From assembly GCF_958298935.1 (NCBI RefSeq), contig NC_084936.1:3417501-3481500 (forward strand): DNA of 64,000 nt, read 5' to 3'. This DNA comes from Phragmites australis. Its lineage: Eukaryota; Streptophyta; Magnoliopsida; Poales; Poaceae. Positions 48,116 to 60,712 of the stretch are shown in pieces (the first letter of the stretch is position 1; every line of letters begins with the position of its first letter). The notes under the pieces are model-generated. The model had not been told where the DNA came from and searched no databases. It saw nothing but the letters and a program-made list of their open reading frames with translations. Made by a program: the position numbers and the translations under genes.

Positions 48116-50212
48116 CTAAAGGAGTGGCCTCTCTACATCACATTCAGTTGCAGATGGCGCCATCAGCTCGGCGAACATTTTGTCCTCCATGTTCTTCGCC
48201 GACAGCACCACGTAGAGTCCAACAAACATGAGCACAATCCCCACTAAGCTGCAGTGAACAAATGATGTGAACATGTTAGCAACCAATGTACTGGTTGCAG
48301 TTAAGCTCAGCTCAGAATTCAGAAAATGCGGCAGCATTCTTGCAATGCAAGTGCATGACTGATGGACCTACCATCCTAGGCCAATCCATTGCCCGAAGAA
48401 GATGAGCGAGATGAACGCCGAGAACACAGTCTGGAACGGGCTGAACATCGACACGAGCACGGGCCCCTTGCGCCCAATGCTCGACACCTGGAATGTCGTG
48501 CACAGGCCGATCACCACGCCTCCCTGCAGCAGCAGCAGTTTCAGTCTTCCAGAGCAATGCAGGCTACAAGAAGGTAACATCACCTACTGAAAGTCTGAAT
48601 CTGGTAGATAGATGTATATACCACAAGCACAATTTCACCGATGATCCTGGCGATGTCGTCCGTGGTGCCCGCGTCGAGCTTCCCCTCCATCAAGACCTGG
48701 ATGGTAGCACTGAAGATCGACCCCATAATGGCGGTGATCGAACAGACGGACAATGGCGCAGGGAATCTCTTCAGGGCTGCAGCCTACACCAGCACCAGAT
48801 TCAGCTAAACATCAGAGACACTGGCTGCTGACAAATTTACGGGACTATGACTAATGCTTAATAGCTTATGAAGTTTATACCTGCATGACAGTGTTGCAGG
48901 CGAAGATTGTGACTCCGGTCAGAAGATAGAAACATCCAAGGATCCAGTCTTTCTTACCATTCCCCTGGGAGAGTTCTTCGTTGCTAGGAGTGGGGTTCTT
49001 CAGGAAGCTCAAGCACATTGCCCCACTGAGGCACACCAATGTGCCCAAGATCTTTGCTCTGGTGTATTTGCACTTCCAATCGAACCTCTCAAACCTGCAG
49101 ATCAACAGTTAGGATTGTAAGTATGATTTGTGATTCTGATGCTTCTATTTGAGTAAAATTCAGTACCTCAGAGAGGCCGCGATGATGAAGATGAAGCCAG
49201 GGCCAAGATTAGGCATGGCGGAGGCGATCGCGGGCGAGGTCCGTTCGGCACCAAGCATCATGAAGACTTGATATATGGACACCCTAAACAAGAGAGTGGA
49301 ACTTGCTCCATAAGTTGCTCGGAACTATCTCGTATTGGATTTTTTTTTCGCCATGTAATGATTTGAGGGACCATCATGTTAAGTTACCAAGTGTGGATAA
49401 ACTTGAACAATATGAGCTTATTTGCACCAAATTGAAGAATTAAGCCATTTAGGTAAAGAGAACTTTCCGGTTATATGACTGACATAATTTATAAAATCTA
49501 GTACCAAATCATTCATCTAAAATGGCTACTGTATAGGATTGAAGGTAATTTCGGGGCATAGTTCGCTCCAACTAGTTGACATTTCTTTAACATGCTAATT
49601 AATAATCTCTTAAAAATTCTAAAAAAATCGATTAAAAAAATCTAAAATTTGCACGCTAGCTAACAACCTACAGCCGAAAACTTGCTCATTAGGCTACCTA
49701 AGCATCAAGGATAAATATCAATTGGACAATTAGAAGCAATTAAATAAACGTTTGTAAAATATTTTTGTTACAGCCAATCTCTCACCCTCCTAGTGAAATA
49801 ATGACGATCTGAACCACCAACATGGGACTCCACGCTTTGGGCCATTTCTTCCTGCAGACAATCAAGCAGGCATCAAATCACAAAATTAGTTTTTTTAATT
49901 GAACAAAATTACTCTTATTCAATGAACAAGACACAATTAGTACTAACGAAAGATAGGTTTCATGCACTCTCTCCATGAATCGTCGTACCGTACACAAAGA
50001 GAGATCGATGCTCACCTCTCGAGCGCGATGGCGAAGGGGAGGACGACGACGGAGGATGCGGCGCAGGCGACGACGATGATGAAGAGCGAGGGGACGCCGG
50101 CGGCGAGCAGGCCGTCGAGGAACATCATGTAGAGGCCGTAGATGCACTGCACCGCGAGCAGGCCGCAGATGGTGAGCACGTCCGAGCAGCACGACACGCC
50201 GCCGCACAGCAT
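48116..50212 (-). CDS. WAT1-related (EamA/DMT) membrane transporter
   Basis: This is a plant WAT1-related protein of the drug/metabolite transporter superfamily. Its homologues move auxin, amino acids or other small metabolites across plasma membrane or tonoplast. Coding exons on minus are 50212-50016, 49851-49786, 49283-49167, 49094-48881, 48783-48622, 48523-48372 and 48248-48116. All junctions are GT-AG and the frame is open to TAG at 48116, giving 346 residues, close to family length. The protein has about ten hydrophobic segments in two EamA halves. Family motifs are visible: ISLGGVSIYQVFMMLGAERT, SPAIASAMPNLGPGFIFIIA and QTVFSAFISLIFFGQWIGLG. The ATG at 50212 begins the first membrane helix. 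Substrate cannot be deduced from sequence. The gene converges on the MIR395 array. Confidence 0.92.
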
Positions 50213-51085
50213 CTTGATCCTCTTCCTCTTGATCGATCGATCAAAGATCGAGTAAGCACTACAACTAGAACTCTCTGATATGCTAGCTTAATTGTGCGTG
50301 CACTGCATGGACAGCAAGAGTCGGACAAGCATGTGAGCTAGCTTTAAACCTCGTCTGTCTTGCAGAGCTACAGGTATGATTTGGAGTTCGTATAATAAAA
50401 TAAAAAGTTTAAATATTTGTATTGAATTTAAAATCAAAATAAAATATTTTAACTAAAGACTACCTAACGATCTGATAAGAATTCTTTGAACTAAAGCTCT
50501 GATAAATAAATTCGTCAATTCCTTGCTTCTTGTGCGTGTATGTATATCTGTAGCTATACATACGGTCAGATTGGATTGGGTTGAGTGACATTGACACACG
50601 ATCGATAGATCGATCTGGTGCAACACTCCGCCGACCAATCAGGTAACTCCAAGCTGGGCCATTTCTGCACGCACATGCATGCAAAATGCAGCAGCATTTT
50701 TGAATCAGACAAAGAAGAAAAAGGAAAGGGCAATTGTTCCTAGATTCAGGGAACAGGCAGGATAAGAGAAGGCATCAGAAAAATGGAGGAAAACTTGGAT
50801 TTGGATGTCAGAGCCTGGCAACCTGGGAAATGGTGCTGGGGACATGCATGGAGTTGGGAGAGTCTTGCTGCCCACGTGGCGGCGCATGCATGGCCGCACG
50901 CGTCGCGGTCGCACCGGAGCCTGCCGCTCTGATCAGCAGAGCAGAGTCGAACGAAGCGACAAGATATGGCGATGGCGAGCCGCCGGCGACCGTGCATGCT
51001 CCGGCCTCTGGCAACTCGAGCGCGCGACACGTGTCATAGACCAAGAAGCTGCTTCTGGCCCCTCTTGTTAGTTGATAGTAGATAA
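50213..51085. other. WAT1 upstream region
   Basis: This is the promoter side of the WAT1-related gene. ORFs at 50734-51101 overlap on both strands in a GC-rich patch and show no domain. No clear TATA box chosen. Confidence 0.3.
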
Positions 51086-51352
51086 GACCATCTCCAACCA
51101 TATTCCCTTCATTTCGTTCCCTTCCCGATTCCCTTCTCCGTTCTTATTCCCTTTATTTCCTCTCATCTCCAACAGCTTCCCCTCGAGGGGAATCGCGAAG
51201 GGAATGGAGAGAGAATCCCGTCCTGAAGGGAATGACCCTGGGAATCCCGTAGTGACGGGAACCGTGAAGGGAAACCGTTGGAGCGCTGAAGGGAATGAAA
51301 ATCCCGTCGTGAAGGGATTTTCGTCCCTGAAGGGAAACCGTTGGAGATGGTC
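51086..51352. mobile_element. Tourist-like MITE
   Basis: The 267-bp element begins GACCATCTCCAACCATATTC and ends ACCGTTGGAGATGGTC, flanked by TAA on both sides (51083-51085 and 51353-51355). The interior is packed with GAAGGGAA and TTCCCTTC words in opposite halves, giving a strong foldback. Confidence 0.8.
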
Positions 51353-51359
51353 TAAGGTC

Positions 51360-51900
51360 TTTGATCAAATGCAGGGAGGGGTTTCTCTAACTTTAATATT
51401 ATCGTGATTTTTTTATTAACATGCAGAATCCTCTAATTTTATTACTGATATGTAAAACCATAAATCGGTTTTATATGTTAGTAACAAATTGATGATGACA
51501 TTAAAATTAGAGAATCCTGACGTCAAGTGCAGAAGGTGCAGTGCATTGAAGCAGCGTCGGTGCCATACAAGCAAGCTGAAGCCATTCATGTTCATCTTTT
51601 TTTTTTTTTTAAAGTTGAAGCCATTCATACAGCTTCACAAATAACATGTTCATTTTTCCGAGGTCTAAGCTGAAACTACCAAAAAGTTACGTCTTTCCAA
51701 TAAGCAATGATGGCAAACATGGCCCAGTAATAATAAGATCAACATGAGACTAGGAGGAACAAAAACAAGTCAATCTTGTATGATTCGATGTCAATCTTCA
51801 GGGCACTGGGAAAAACCAGAAATCATGCAGTCAATAAGCTCAGGCTAACATTCCAGCGCTCGATACCAACCAAAGAAAGAAACAAACGACAGCACTGCGC
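51360..51900. other. Intergenic sequence between MITE and SPO11-2-like locus
   Basis: AT-rich, no ORF of note. A T-run lies at about 51598-51610. Confidence 0.3.
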
Positions 51901-51902
51901 TG

Positions 51903-54853
51903 TCAAATGTAGTCGCCCTGTACAATATTTCTCGCAATGTACTTCCCCAAGAAATCAAATCCGTGGGAGTCGAGAGCTTCGATCTCCGCACGCTTGCCCA
52001 CCTCGACCATCAGTGTCAGCTCAGTTCTGTAATTCTCCTTAAGCCAAAAAAACAAACAGTAGTAATTAAATGTGCCATAGCTCATAAGCTAGGAGTCTAT
52101 GGCCTCCATGTCAAAAGGAAAAATGATCAAGCATTTGGTGGTGTAAATGGGAAGAACAGAAAACTTTTAACAATGAAAAGCGTCCTTGTTAAAAGTTTTG
52201 ACCCCTGGTCAAATTAGTTGAGTAAAGTTCAGGGGGGGCAAGATCCTCACCGTTGCTTCCCAAAAAAGAAAAGACAGGCGTCCTTGATGTACAACATGTC
52301 GGATTTATTTGTCACAAGCATATCAGGAGTACTTTCATATTCAGAATGACCAATTACAAAGGGCAGATTCCAGGGAATTAGTCCTTTTTGTATCTATCGA
52401 AACTTGAGCTAACAGCTACGTTGTTACTTGATGCGTGGCCAACAGTCCAACACTGGCAACATGTGTTGCACTTTTTTTTGCCATAGTTTGAAACAAATAT
52501 TACACTATAATTGCCTCTTAAACAGCCGCACTCATTGGTCAAACTAACTAGACAAAGCACTATGCACTTATTCAGCGACTTTGTTGGTCAATTTGGAGCA
52601 AGAGCCAAACAGATAGAATATCATAATGCAGGTATGTGGTTCAAAAGATGAATGCGGAAAAATCTCCAGATTTACTTGTCACTTCATGTTCCCAGTTGTA
52701 TCTAATCTGAAATTTGCTGCTTCCAAAGCTACTACATTACTCCAAAAGTTGAAGAGCAGAAGACATCTGCAGAAATTTGGATGACAGCAAGCTTTTCGCA
52801 ATCTGCAAATCACATGGCTTCAACTCTTGAAATGCACTATCAGGGATAAGCTGCAGATCATCCCCTCTTAGCCCAAGCCATTTCACATTGCAAGCTGAAA
52901 ATGAAGAATAAGATTTGTATTATTTGACAATCTTGGCGTGATCAGTATTTGATCAATCAAGCAAAGTACCATATCTGTATGACTCCAAACCCATTGATAT
53001 GCTTCCATATTTGTAAGTGCACAATATAGCAAGCCCTGCTGGGTTCCATCTAATTATATCTGAAAAACAATTTTATCTGAAATGGTTAAAACAAATACCA
53101 GTCAATTATACTATATAGAGTCAGCACAGGAAAGGGCTTAACCAATCCACTAATGCAAAAATTGGCATATTTGGAAAATTCTGGCTCAGTCGATGAAAGA
53201 TAAACCTGCATCGGAACATAAAAGATAGATGGGATAAGTACACTAGATATCCAAATATGTCAACAATATCAGGGACAGTAGATTTGGATGCAAAAGTGTG
53301 CTATTATAAACCATAGGAACCTAAATAAGAAAAGAAAAGGCTTGTACTGGAGGTAAACAACCTCGTAGCAAGATCAGGATATCCTTTTGCAGTGATTAGG
53401 ATACAAGGGAGCTGATTATACAAGTGGTCTTCAGCCAGCCTCTGAAATATGGCGTCCTATTTCGAACAAGTGGCCGATGAGCTGGTAGTAAAGAATAGTG
53501 ACATGCTACTAGACTGCAAAAACAAAATTGATACCTTCTCAACTATAATCATATACCGAGCATCTGAATGCAAATTTAATTTGCTCAGCTGGTTCAGATC
53601 TCCAGTAATTGCATGCCCGGAAGGTCCAAGAATAGAGCTGTCAATGTGTTATTCATCCAGTTCCTAAGATAGTTTGGACAAGCAATTTAGGTGCTTCAAG
53701 AAAAGATAAACAAGTGATTATCATTTCCCTCAGCTGATAATTCCAATAAGCAAGACATTTCTCAACATATCACGGAGCCCACATGCAAGACAAGCCACCC
53801 AATCAGCGCCCCTCTGCTTGATGCTATGATTCCTAGGCTTTGCCTTGTACACTGGAGCAAGGACACAACATATGCATAAGAACACAGTGCGAAATCTGAT
53901 TTCATTCCAAGGTACATGCTGCAAAGGAAAGAACCAAATGGGGTTGGAATGAGAGGCTTGTAGACCTTGAATGGTTTGGCTCACATGGCACATACAACTG
54001 AAATACTTGGGCGAGTTCGAGAGGAGCTTGTAGAACAACTCCCTTTGGTTGACCTGCTTCCCCTCGCCCAAGATCTTGTAGCACATCTCCATGACCTTCC
54101 AAACTGTCACAATAGGAAAACACAACCATTTTAACAGACTAATTAGTGCATTCACATTGGAGAAATGTGTTCCCACGCGACGAAAGAAATCATTGGCAAC
54201 CTCTTACAAACGCCTTTGCATTGTTTTCTCTCATCAGAGACCTCTTGCAGAAGGCGTACGACAGGTAAACCGATGAAAAGTCGCTCAGTAACCCTCTGCG
54301 CAGGCTGCAGTTGGCAGAGCTCCGGCTAATCTGCCATGCCGAAAGCACTCACTTCAGAATTTGTGCACAGTCGATCAATGGCAAGTGAACATACTATCAA
54401 CAATACATTTTCCCATTATCATCTTTATTGGAAAGCTACAGCTAAAGGTCATACCAAATTCTTCCAATACACAACAAGAGATTACTGTACTAATCTTGAT
54501 GAGGATTATTTGAAAATTAAATTTCCAGTAATCTCTGATATTGCTTGGTTAAGAACAAAAATCATGTGCTTGGCCACATGGGTGCACTGCCACTGCAAGT
54601 AAGAAAGAAATGGAGGTTTTGGATTGTGCTTTCGGCGTACCAGGGAGATGACGGAGATGGCCGGCGAGGAAGTTGATCACCGCCACCTCGATCCTTACCC
54701 GGATCTATTCGACTTATTCGAAGGCGGAGGCGAGGGGGGTGGGGGGGGGGGGCGGAAAACGAAGCGAGCGGGGAGGAAAGAGTCGCTGACCTCGGCGGGC
54801 GGGAGGGTGTCGGCGGAGCAGAGACGGCGGTCGGCGCCGAACAGCGACGCCAC
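51903..54853 (-). pseudogene. SPO11-2: SPO11-2-like meiotic topoisomerase, probably degenerate
   Basis: SPO11 proteins resemble the A subunit of topoisomerase VI and make the double-strand breaks that start meiotic recombination. Exon-like blocks in order on minus: ASLFGADRRLCSADTLPPAE (to 54791); RIEVAVINFLAG (about 54641-54700); 54330-54201; 54103-53966 with GEGKQVNQRELFYKLL holding the catalytic-type Tyr; 53871-53783 (TRQSLGIIASSRGALIG); 53663-53535 (GPSGHAITGDLN, IIVEK of the Toprim fold); 53456-53362 ([17 protein letters not shown]); 53205-53145; 53046-52970; 52894-52767 (VKWLGLRGDDLQLIP); 52037-51903 (EALDSHGFDFLGKYIAR, GDYI, stop). Lesions: no in-frame ATG before the first exon; acceptor AG to AT at 53873-53872; TAA at 53651-53649; acceptor AG to TG before 53046; donor GT to AT after 52767. 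The homology is firm. Loss of function is inferred and could in part reflect unusual splicing or sequence errors. Confidence 0.82.
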
Positions 54854-54930
54854 TGCGCTTCGCGGCGGAGGCGAGCCGCAACTTGGCTTGTGTGCGGCGC
54901 GGGCACTGGCGGGCAGCCGAGCCGGGCTGA

Positions 54931-55016
54931 AATGGGCTCAGGCTCCATTTTTTATGGGCTTTTAGTAGCCCGGCCCATAGTCATTGGAGTATCTGGGCCG
55001 GAATGAACTGTTGGGC
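54931..55016. promoter_or_regulatory. TGGGCY-rich (site II) promoter block
   Basis: Five TGGGCC/TGGGCT or GGCCCA words occur within 90 bp just upstream (on minus) of the first SPO11-2-like exon. Such site II elements are common in promoters of plant genes active in dividing cells. Confidence 0.45.
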
Positions 55017-56040
55017 TTCAAGACATCCTCGTGCAGTTGTGCGGCATACAGCAACTGCCGCGCAAGGCCTAACAAAGAAAGGCTCGCCCTGCACAGGGCC
55101 CGGCAAAGAACGACCACCTGGTTTGCCGAGAGCTTTTTCATTTTTATATTTTTAATTTTCTAATTTAGCAGAAATATATATCCGTTTTAAAAAATTATAA
55201 AAATAAGTCTTTCTGACCAGTTCAGCACTGTTGTGATTGATAGAAATGCCTAATCCTAGTTAAGGAGCCAACATATTTGCTCTCCTCTTTATGTCTGCTC
55301 TTCCTGGCATGTAGAGATCTGATTGGGCTTGGGCTTAGCGCAAGGTATAAATATGGTCCACTGAACAAGCGAGATTTATAAAAATCGTCATTTCTTGCCC
55401 TCTAAAAGGATGATCAATATCATCGGCCAACCATAGTGTGAGGAGAGTCCTTACTACTTCAAAGGCATCAGGCCCTCCTATGTCATCAAGAAGAGAAGCA
55501 TAAAGTGGCATGTGCGAGAAGAGAAAAATATCCCCACTTTATGTAGTAGATTTCATGTTCCATCTTTAGCATTCTACTATCCTAAATCATATACCGCGTT
55601 ATTTGTATTAACCCTTGACGTCTTGTATCAACATCTATTTGTCAATAAAAATGTCATGTTCTCCTATCTAGTAAAACAGCTTCTGCACAAATTAAAAAGC
55701 ATCTTGTCTTATATAAAATTTGCTATCTCTAGATGGAAAAGGCAAACTTTATAAATAAAAACACCCCTTCTTCCTCTGGGGGCAAGAAATATTTCTCTCT
55801 CTTACTTAGAGGGCGAGAAATATCTCTACAGAGGACAAGTTAATAACATGTCATTTCTCACTCATTTAATGAGCAAGATTTAAAAATTACCCATTGAATG
55901 GGCGAGAGAAGAGTCTATTTTTATAATTTTTTAAAGGAGCATTTATTTCTACTAAATTTAAAAATATAAAATATAGAAAAAGATCATTTGTCAAAGTAAA
56001 TGAACAAGGAAATCCTGTGGGTGCGTTATATTTATTGAAA
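55017..56040. other. Unassigned AT-rich stretch
   Basis: Contains short palindromic phrases such as CATTGAATGGGCGAGAG (about 55890) resembling the hairpin at 57484. ORF 55512-55754 has no recognisable domain. Confidence 0.25.
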
Positions 56041-56042
56041 AG

Positions 56043-56567
56043 GAAAATATTTGGTTAGTTGTATCTGTCTAGACTGGCTGAGCTAAATTTTTGTTTGGTT
56101 GACTGAATTTGAAGCCGCAAGAGCGGATGCAATAGTTGAGATTGTGGTTGGTTATTCGTATGAAGATGATTTTATGAGATTGACAAATGAACCTACATGT
56201 GTGAGTAGATGCAAGCTGTAGGATTAACAAGTGGATCCATCTGTGTGAGCGGATATAGAACCTATATCTGTCGGGTTAGGCTACACAGTGAAGCTCGAAT
56301 CGAGCTTTACTCCCATGTTAGGATGCAAGCTGTGGGATTGACAAGTGGATCCATCTGTGTGAGCAGAAGTAAAACCTGCATCTGTCAGACTAGGCTACGC
56401 AATGAAGCTCGAATCCGGCTTTACTCCTAGGTTAGAGTAAGTCTATATATTTATATCTGTCAGATCAAGTTAGAACGGTAAATATAGATAATTAAATAAA
56501 TTTCTTTTAAAGATTATACACATTCACTAGGATAGAAAGGAGAAGACGTGAGAATCAAACACATCCT
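56043..56567. mobile_element. Second copy of the MIR395-array MITE family
   Basis: The interior aligns with the MITE at 47045-47491 (GGTTGACTGAATTTGAAGCC, TGGTTGGTTATTCGTATGAA) and the right end is AATCAAACACATCC. A unit of about 115 bp (ATGCAAGCTGTAGGATTAAC through CTTTACTCC) is tandemly duplicated at about 56207-56430. Ends are diverged and the target duplication is not clear. Confidence 0.55.
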
Positions 56568-56569
56568 AC

Positions 56570-57330
56570 ATAGCCCCACCTGCTTTCAGGCTTTCAGCCT
56601 ACCAGTAGCATCATGTTTGAGATTTGTGCAACCTGAATTCGATAGCTGAGATCACAAGCGCGAAGCAGAGATGCGTGCGCGGGCTGGGGCTGTTTCGGGA
56701 TACATGCCATGGTGGGATTGGATGGGAGTGAGATGGGAAGTGGTTTGTATTTGATACGATTTTTTCCTCTCAAACCGTACATCTATTTTTAAATCCGTTT
56801 GAACCATAATGTTGTTTAAATCAATATAACAAAATAAGATTCAATGTGAATATATTACTTGTATGTCTGATTTTAAAAAAATCAACATTTTGAATGACAC
56901 AACATATTCAAAATGTTAAACTAGGTTTTGAAAAATATTGAATCAAGTTTCTAAAAATACTGATGTATTTCAACATTTTTATGAATATGTTGAGTCAAGT
57001 TTTTTTAAATGTTGAACGTGTATGATGAAATTATTGAGTTAGGCTTCAAACAAATATTGATTCAATTATTTCAAATTGTTGAAAGAAACAAAATGATATA
57101 TATAATAAATTAATCACAAGGATTACAAGATAAAGGGGGAAAAAAGAAGAACATGGGTTGGACTTTTTTTCCCAGGTGGGCCTCCTGGGGTGTCCACTTG
57201 ATGATGGTTTTGTAGTCGCGATATATATATGTATATATATATATATGTATATATATATGTATATATATATATATGTATATGTATGTATGTATGTAAAAAT
57301 ATATGTCTATTTTAAAAAATGGCAAGACTA
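56570..57330. other. Unassigned stretch with AT microsatellite
   Basis: AT-rich sequence with a (TA/TATG)n microsatellite at 57221-57293. No gene supported. Confidence 0.4.
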
Positions 57331-57483
57331 TTCTACCGTTACTCTTGGATGTGTGACATCTTGTTGGTCCCACGGTCAAACTGGTCTGAATTAAATAAGG
57401 CCGCTGACCCGGTGGCCACGTCAAGGGTGTCATCCATCCAACAGGCGATAGGAGCGACGCAATGCTCCCTAGAGGGCCCACTG

Positions 57484-57530
57484 AAAAGGTGTCGCTCATT
57501 CAATGGGCGACACCTTTTTAATATATAAAG
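57484..57530 (+). promoter_or_regulatory. Perfect hairpin followed by TATA box
   Basis: AAAAGGTGTCGC (57484-57495) pairs perfectly with GCGACACCTTTT (57507-57518) across an 11-nt loop. TATATAAAG follows directly (57522-57530). It lies upstream of the MULE coding remains and may be their promoter. Confidence 0.45.
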
Positions 57531-57989
57531 GCCGCTCCATGCCCGGCTGATATCAGCAGCGTCATTTGAGCCTTTCCCAGTTGAGAGCAAAGAGAGAGCG
57601 CACAGAGACAGGGAAAAGGGCAGGGGAGGGGAGGGAGGAAGAAGAAGAAGAGGCGAAGCCCTTTTGAAAAAAAATGTACTTTTTTGCTTCTTCTTTTTTC
57701 AAACCAAATAGGATAGCCACTAGTGGTAGGTTTTAACATAGGTTAGAGGTTAGATCTAGGGTTTAGACATATGTTAGCAATTAGATCTAGTATGTAGACA
57801 TAGGTTTGGAATTAGATGTAGTATTTAAACATAGTTTAGATAGAACTTAGCTAATAGATATAGGATAAAGAGGTGTTAGATGTAGCGTTGTTAAGACTTT
57901 TTTCAATGTAGAGTAAATGTTGGACTATGTTTTTTTATCAATTTTGCTTTTATATATAAGTTTACGTATGTTTTATTTATGTTATATCG

Positions 57990-59660
57990 AAATAATGGCA
58001 AGGTTCTATGTCAACGGTTAGCAGGTATGTTGGATAAGCAGCATTTTATGATTTTTTTTGGAACAATGAAATATTCTATGGTCTGAAAGGGCTAGTTCTA
58101 TCGGCCTTTGAGTCAATGGACAAGGGTGTATCCGAACCTATGCAGAACAGTGTCAGGCATTTGTACGATTGGTTGATGCAGAGTTTCAAAATAGACCCGA
58201 GGTTCAAGAGATGACCATTAGCATTGTGGGCAACAGTAAGAGAGATGTGAGTACTAGAAGGTGTACCCACTGAGGAAAAACCAAGTTTGGAGGAGGTACC
58301 TGGAGGATGTAGTGGAAAGAGATTGGCCACCTATGTTGCTTATACAATGGAAGAATAAGAAGGAAATTGAGAAGATGCAGGGTGGGGTGTATGTAGAGGA
58401 GGAAGGGTTGATGAGAAAGAGGGTGATGAGGATGAGGGTAATGAGGATGGCGAACCAGATGCTGGACAATCATCAACTGTTCCGATTGAACCCACCGGTG
58501 AGGCAGACGAGGGGGAACGAATCCCTTCTCTAATTTAACAGATGGTGCAGGATGATTTTGAGGCCAACAAAGCTCTTGAGTATGACATGCCGGATGATGA
58601 GGACGATACTCCTATCCCTATGGATTGGAACAATCCGAACTTCAATAACCTTGTGGTGAATAACAGGAATCAAGTGTCCTGGGAGTATACTTAGAATGAG
58701 GTGACTGAAGGGGCTAGGTATCCTACCAGTCAGACCATGAAGGATGTGACATCGCTTCGATGGCAGTTTTATATTGTGAAGTCAAGCAAGAGGGAGTATG
58801 ATGTTGAGTGTGTGAAGGAGGGTGCCTGTTGCAGGTGCACAACTTTAAGGGGAAATGGGTTGAGTATTGGGAGGTGTCAATTGTGGTGGACCATAATTGC
58901 ACGCTAGACGAACTTGAGTCGAGTTGTATGAACCTGACATCAATGTTTGTTGCTAATGTGATGTACGCCCAAATTGTGAATAACCTTAACTGCGAACCAG
59001 GTTCTATAATCAGGGTAATTGAGGAGTAGTACCAGTACATTATCAGCTATAACAAGCCATAGAGAGCGAAGAGAAAGGCAATTGAGAGAAGGTTCGGGAC
59101 CTACAAAGCGTCATATGACAATCTTCCATGCTTGCTTCAGACCATTGCTCGAAGGAACCCGAGGACTTATTATGACTTCGATAAGTACACATTGCTACCA
59201 GAACCTAGAGTTCATTATTCAAGGAACCTACAAGTATATCATGGATCGTTATGCATTAGCTCAGCCGACGCTAAATGATGCTCATCTAATTTATTGGATG
59301 GATGCTCATCTAATTTCTGGGACGAAGATCACTGAGTAAATGGAAGACAAGACGGAGAAGGCAAAGATGCACCGCATGAAGCCTATAGGTACTGCACAGC
59401 ATAGATACAAAGTTCTTTGTAGGGACAAAGGTAAGAGGGGTAAAGTATCAAAGAGTTATCCAAGAGTGCACCCTCTTCGATGACAAGTATGCTTGCAGTT
59501 GCTACAAGCTGATGCTGCTGCACAAGACATGCTTGCAGTTGCCACGTGTGTTGTGACGAGCATGAGGACTCGAATGTACATCTAAGACTATTTCAAGAGG
59601 GAAGCTGATATAGTTCTCAACCTCCCAAGAGGACATCGGAAGAATCGACGCCCTCCATGA
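57990..59660 (+). pseudogene. Decayed Mutator-like (MULE) transposase
   Basis: MULE transposases cut and paste DNA between long terminal inverted repeats. Pieces seen in order on plus: an N-terminal region with MARFYVNG (about 57996) and RRYLEDVVERDWPPMLL (about 58290); the MuDR N-terminal zinc-like region FYIVKSSKREYDVECVKEGA (about 58765); after a frameshift, GKWVEYWEVSIVVDHNCTLD and ANVMYAQIVNNL (about 58850-58985); a stop, then FGTYKASYDNLP (about 59090); and near 59475 LFDDKYACSCYKLMLLHKTC, the SWIM zinc-finger type end. The DDE catalytic core between 59250 and 59330 is deleted. Multiple frameshifts and stops make it inactive. No terminal inverted repeats were recognised. Confidence 0.7.
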
Positions 59661-60712
59661 ATGCTCCGATCGTACATCTGGACGACGCATGGGAGCACTT
59701 AGGCCATAGCTCATTCGGGTGGTTGTAAATCCTTATGTCACTTGGAGGACAAAAATCACTCTTATCCTGCAAAGGAAGGTTGTAGAGAGGCTCATCGTAC
59801 TCTGTTGACCAAACGAACCCTCCCATCTCACTACCGGCCACCCTGCCCCCTTCTTCCTCGGCCCCTCCCACCCTAGTGTCACATCCATGAGCATCATGAG
59901 CATTTATGTGAAATTGTTGTGCCTTGTTTGTTTTTGGAGCATTTGTATGAATACTTGGAAGTTGAATAGAATTAACTTGGTAATTCACATGAAATGATAG
60001 AAACCTTATGAAATGAGGCACTCTAAAGCAAATTCACCATATAACATAGGGTTGTAATTAATTTTATAAATTAGTTCTTCATGATGGTATTTGTGGTATT
60101 TTTCCCAGATTTTTGGGAAATTGTTTGAGTTCTTCAAAAATGCTAGAAATTCTAAAAGTAACCCTCTTTGGGGAATTTTAATTTGAATTCTACAAGGGCT
60201 ATTGAAGTGAATCCTTTTTTCATGGATTCATCATAAATTATGAGAGCTACACAAAAGCGTTTGGTAATTTTTGGAAGCTCCTAGCACCACTGTTCGAGCA
60301 GAGAGAGAAATGAAGAAGAAAATGGTGTCTCTTTTCTTTTTTTCGAGCGGACCCACTGTCGGCTTCACCCTCTCCCTCGCATTGCTCGGGCAGACCGTGG
60401 GCGCCGCGTGGCTGCCACCCACACCGACCGGTGGCACGCCGCGCTCGAGCTCAAGTGGGAGCGGCGTCGAGCTCTTATCACCTCAGCCTCCCTCACCCCG
60501 GCCTCCTCCCTCACTCCCTCTCCCTTCTCCTGCAACGCCATAGCTCCACGCCACACCGAGAGCAGACGCCGTGAGAGAGAGCTCCAAATCCTGTGAGCCC
60601 AGGACGGATTCGCATGCTCAGAGCCCAAGGAGAGAAGCCAGAGGTCGCTAAGTCATCGCTGACCATCGATCACCGTCTTCTTCCCCTCCATCACGAAGCC
60701 AAGCTCGCGCGC
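59661..60712. other. Unassigned region, possibly gypsy LTR-derived
   Basis: TGTCACATCCATGAGCATCA at about 59877 is a plausible LTR start. The CT- and GC-rich stretch from 60280 continues after the gag-only element at 63754, showing that element inserted here. Overlapping ORFs have no domain. Confidence 0.3.

Noticed and set aside
54562..54965. ORFs of 128 (-) and 113 (+) codons over the SPO11-2 first exons
   Set aside because: Neither is in the frame that matches SPO11-2; they arise from high GC content.
57110..57499. Tyr/Ile-rich ORFs near 57.2 kb
   Set aside because: They read through the TA/TATG microsatellite.
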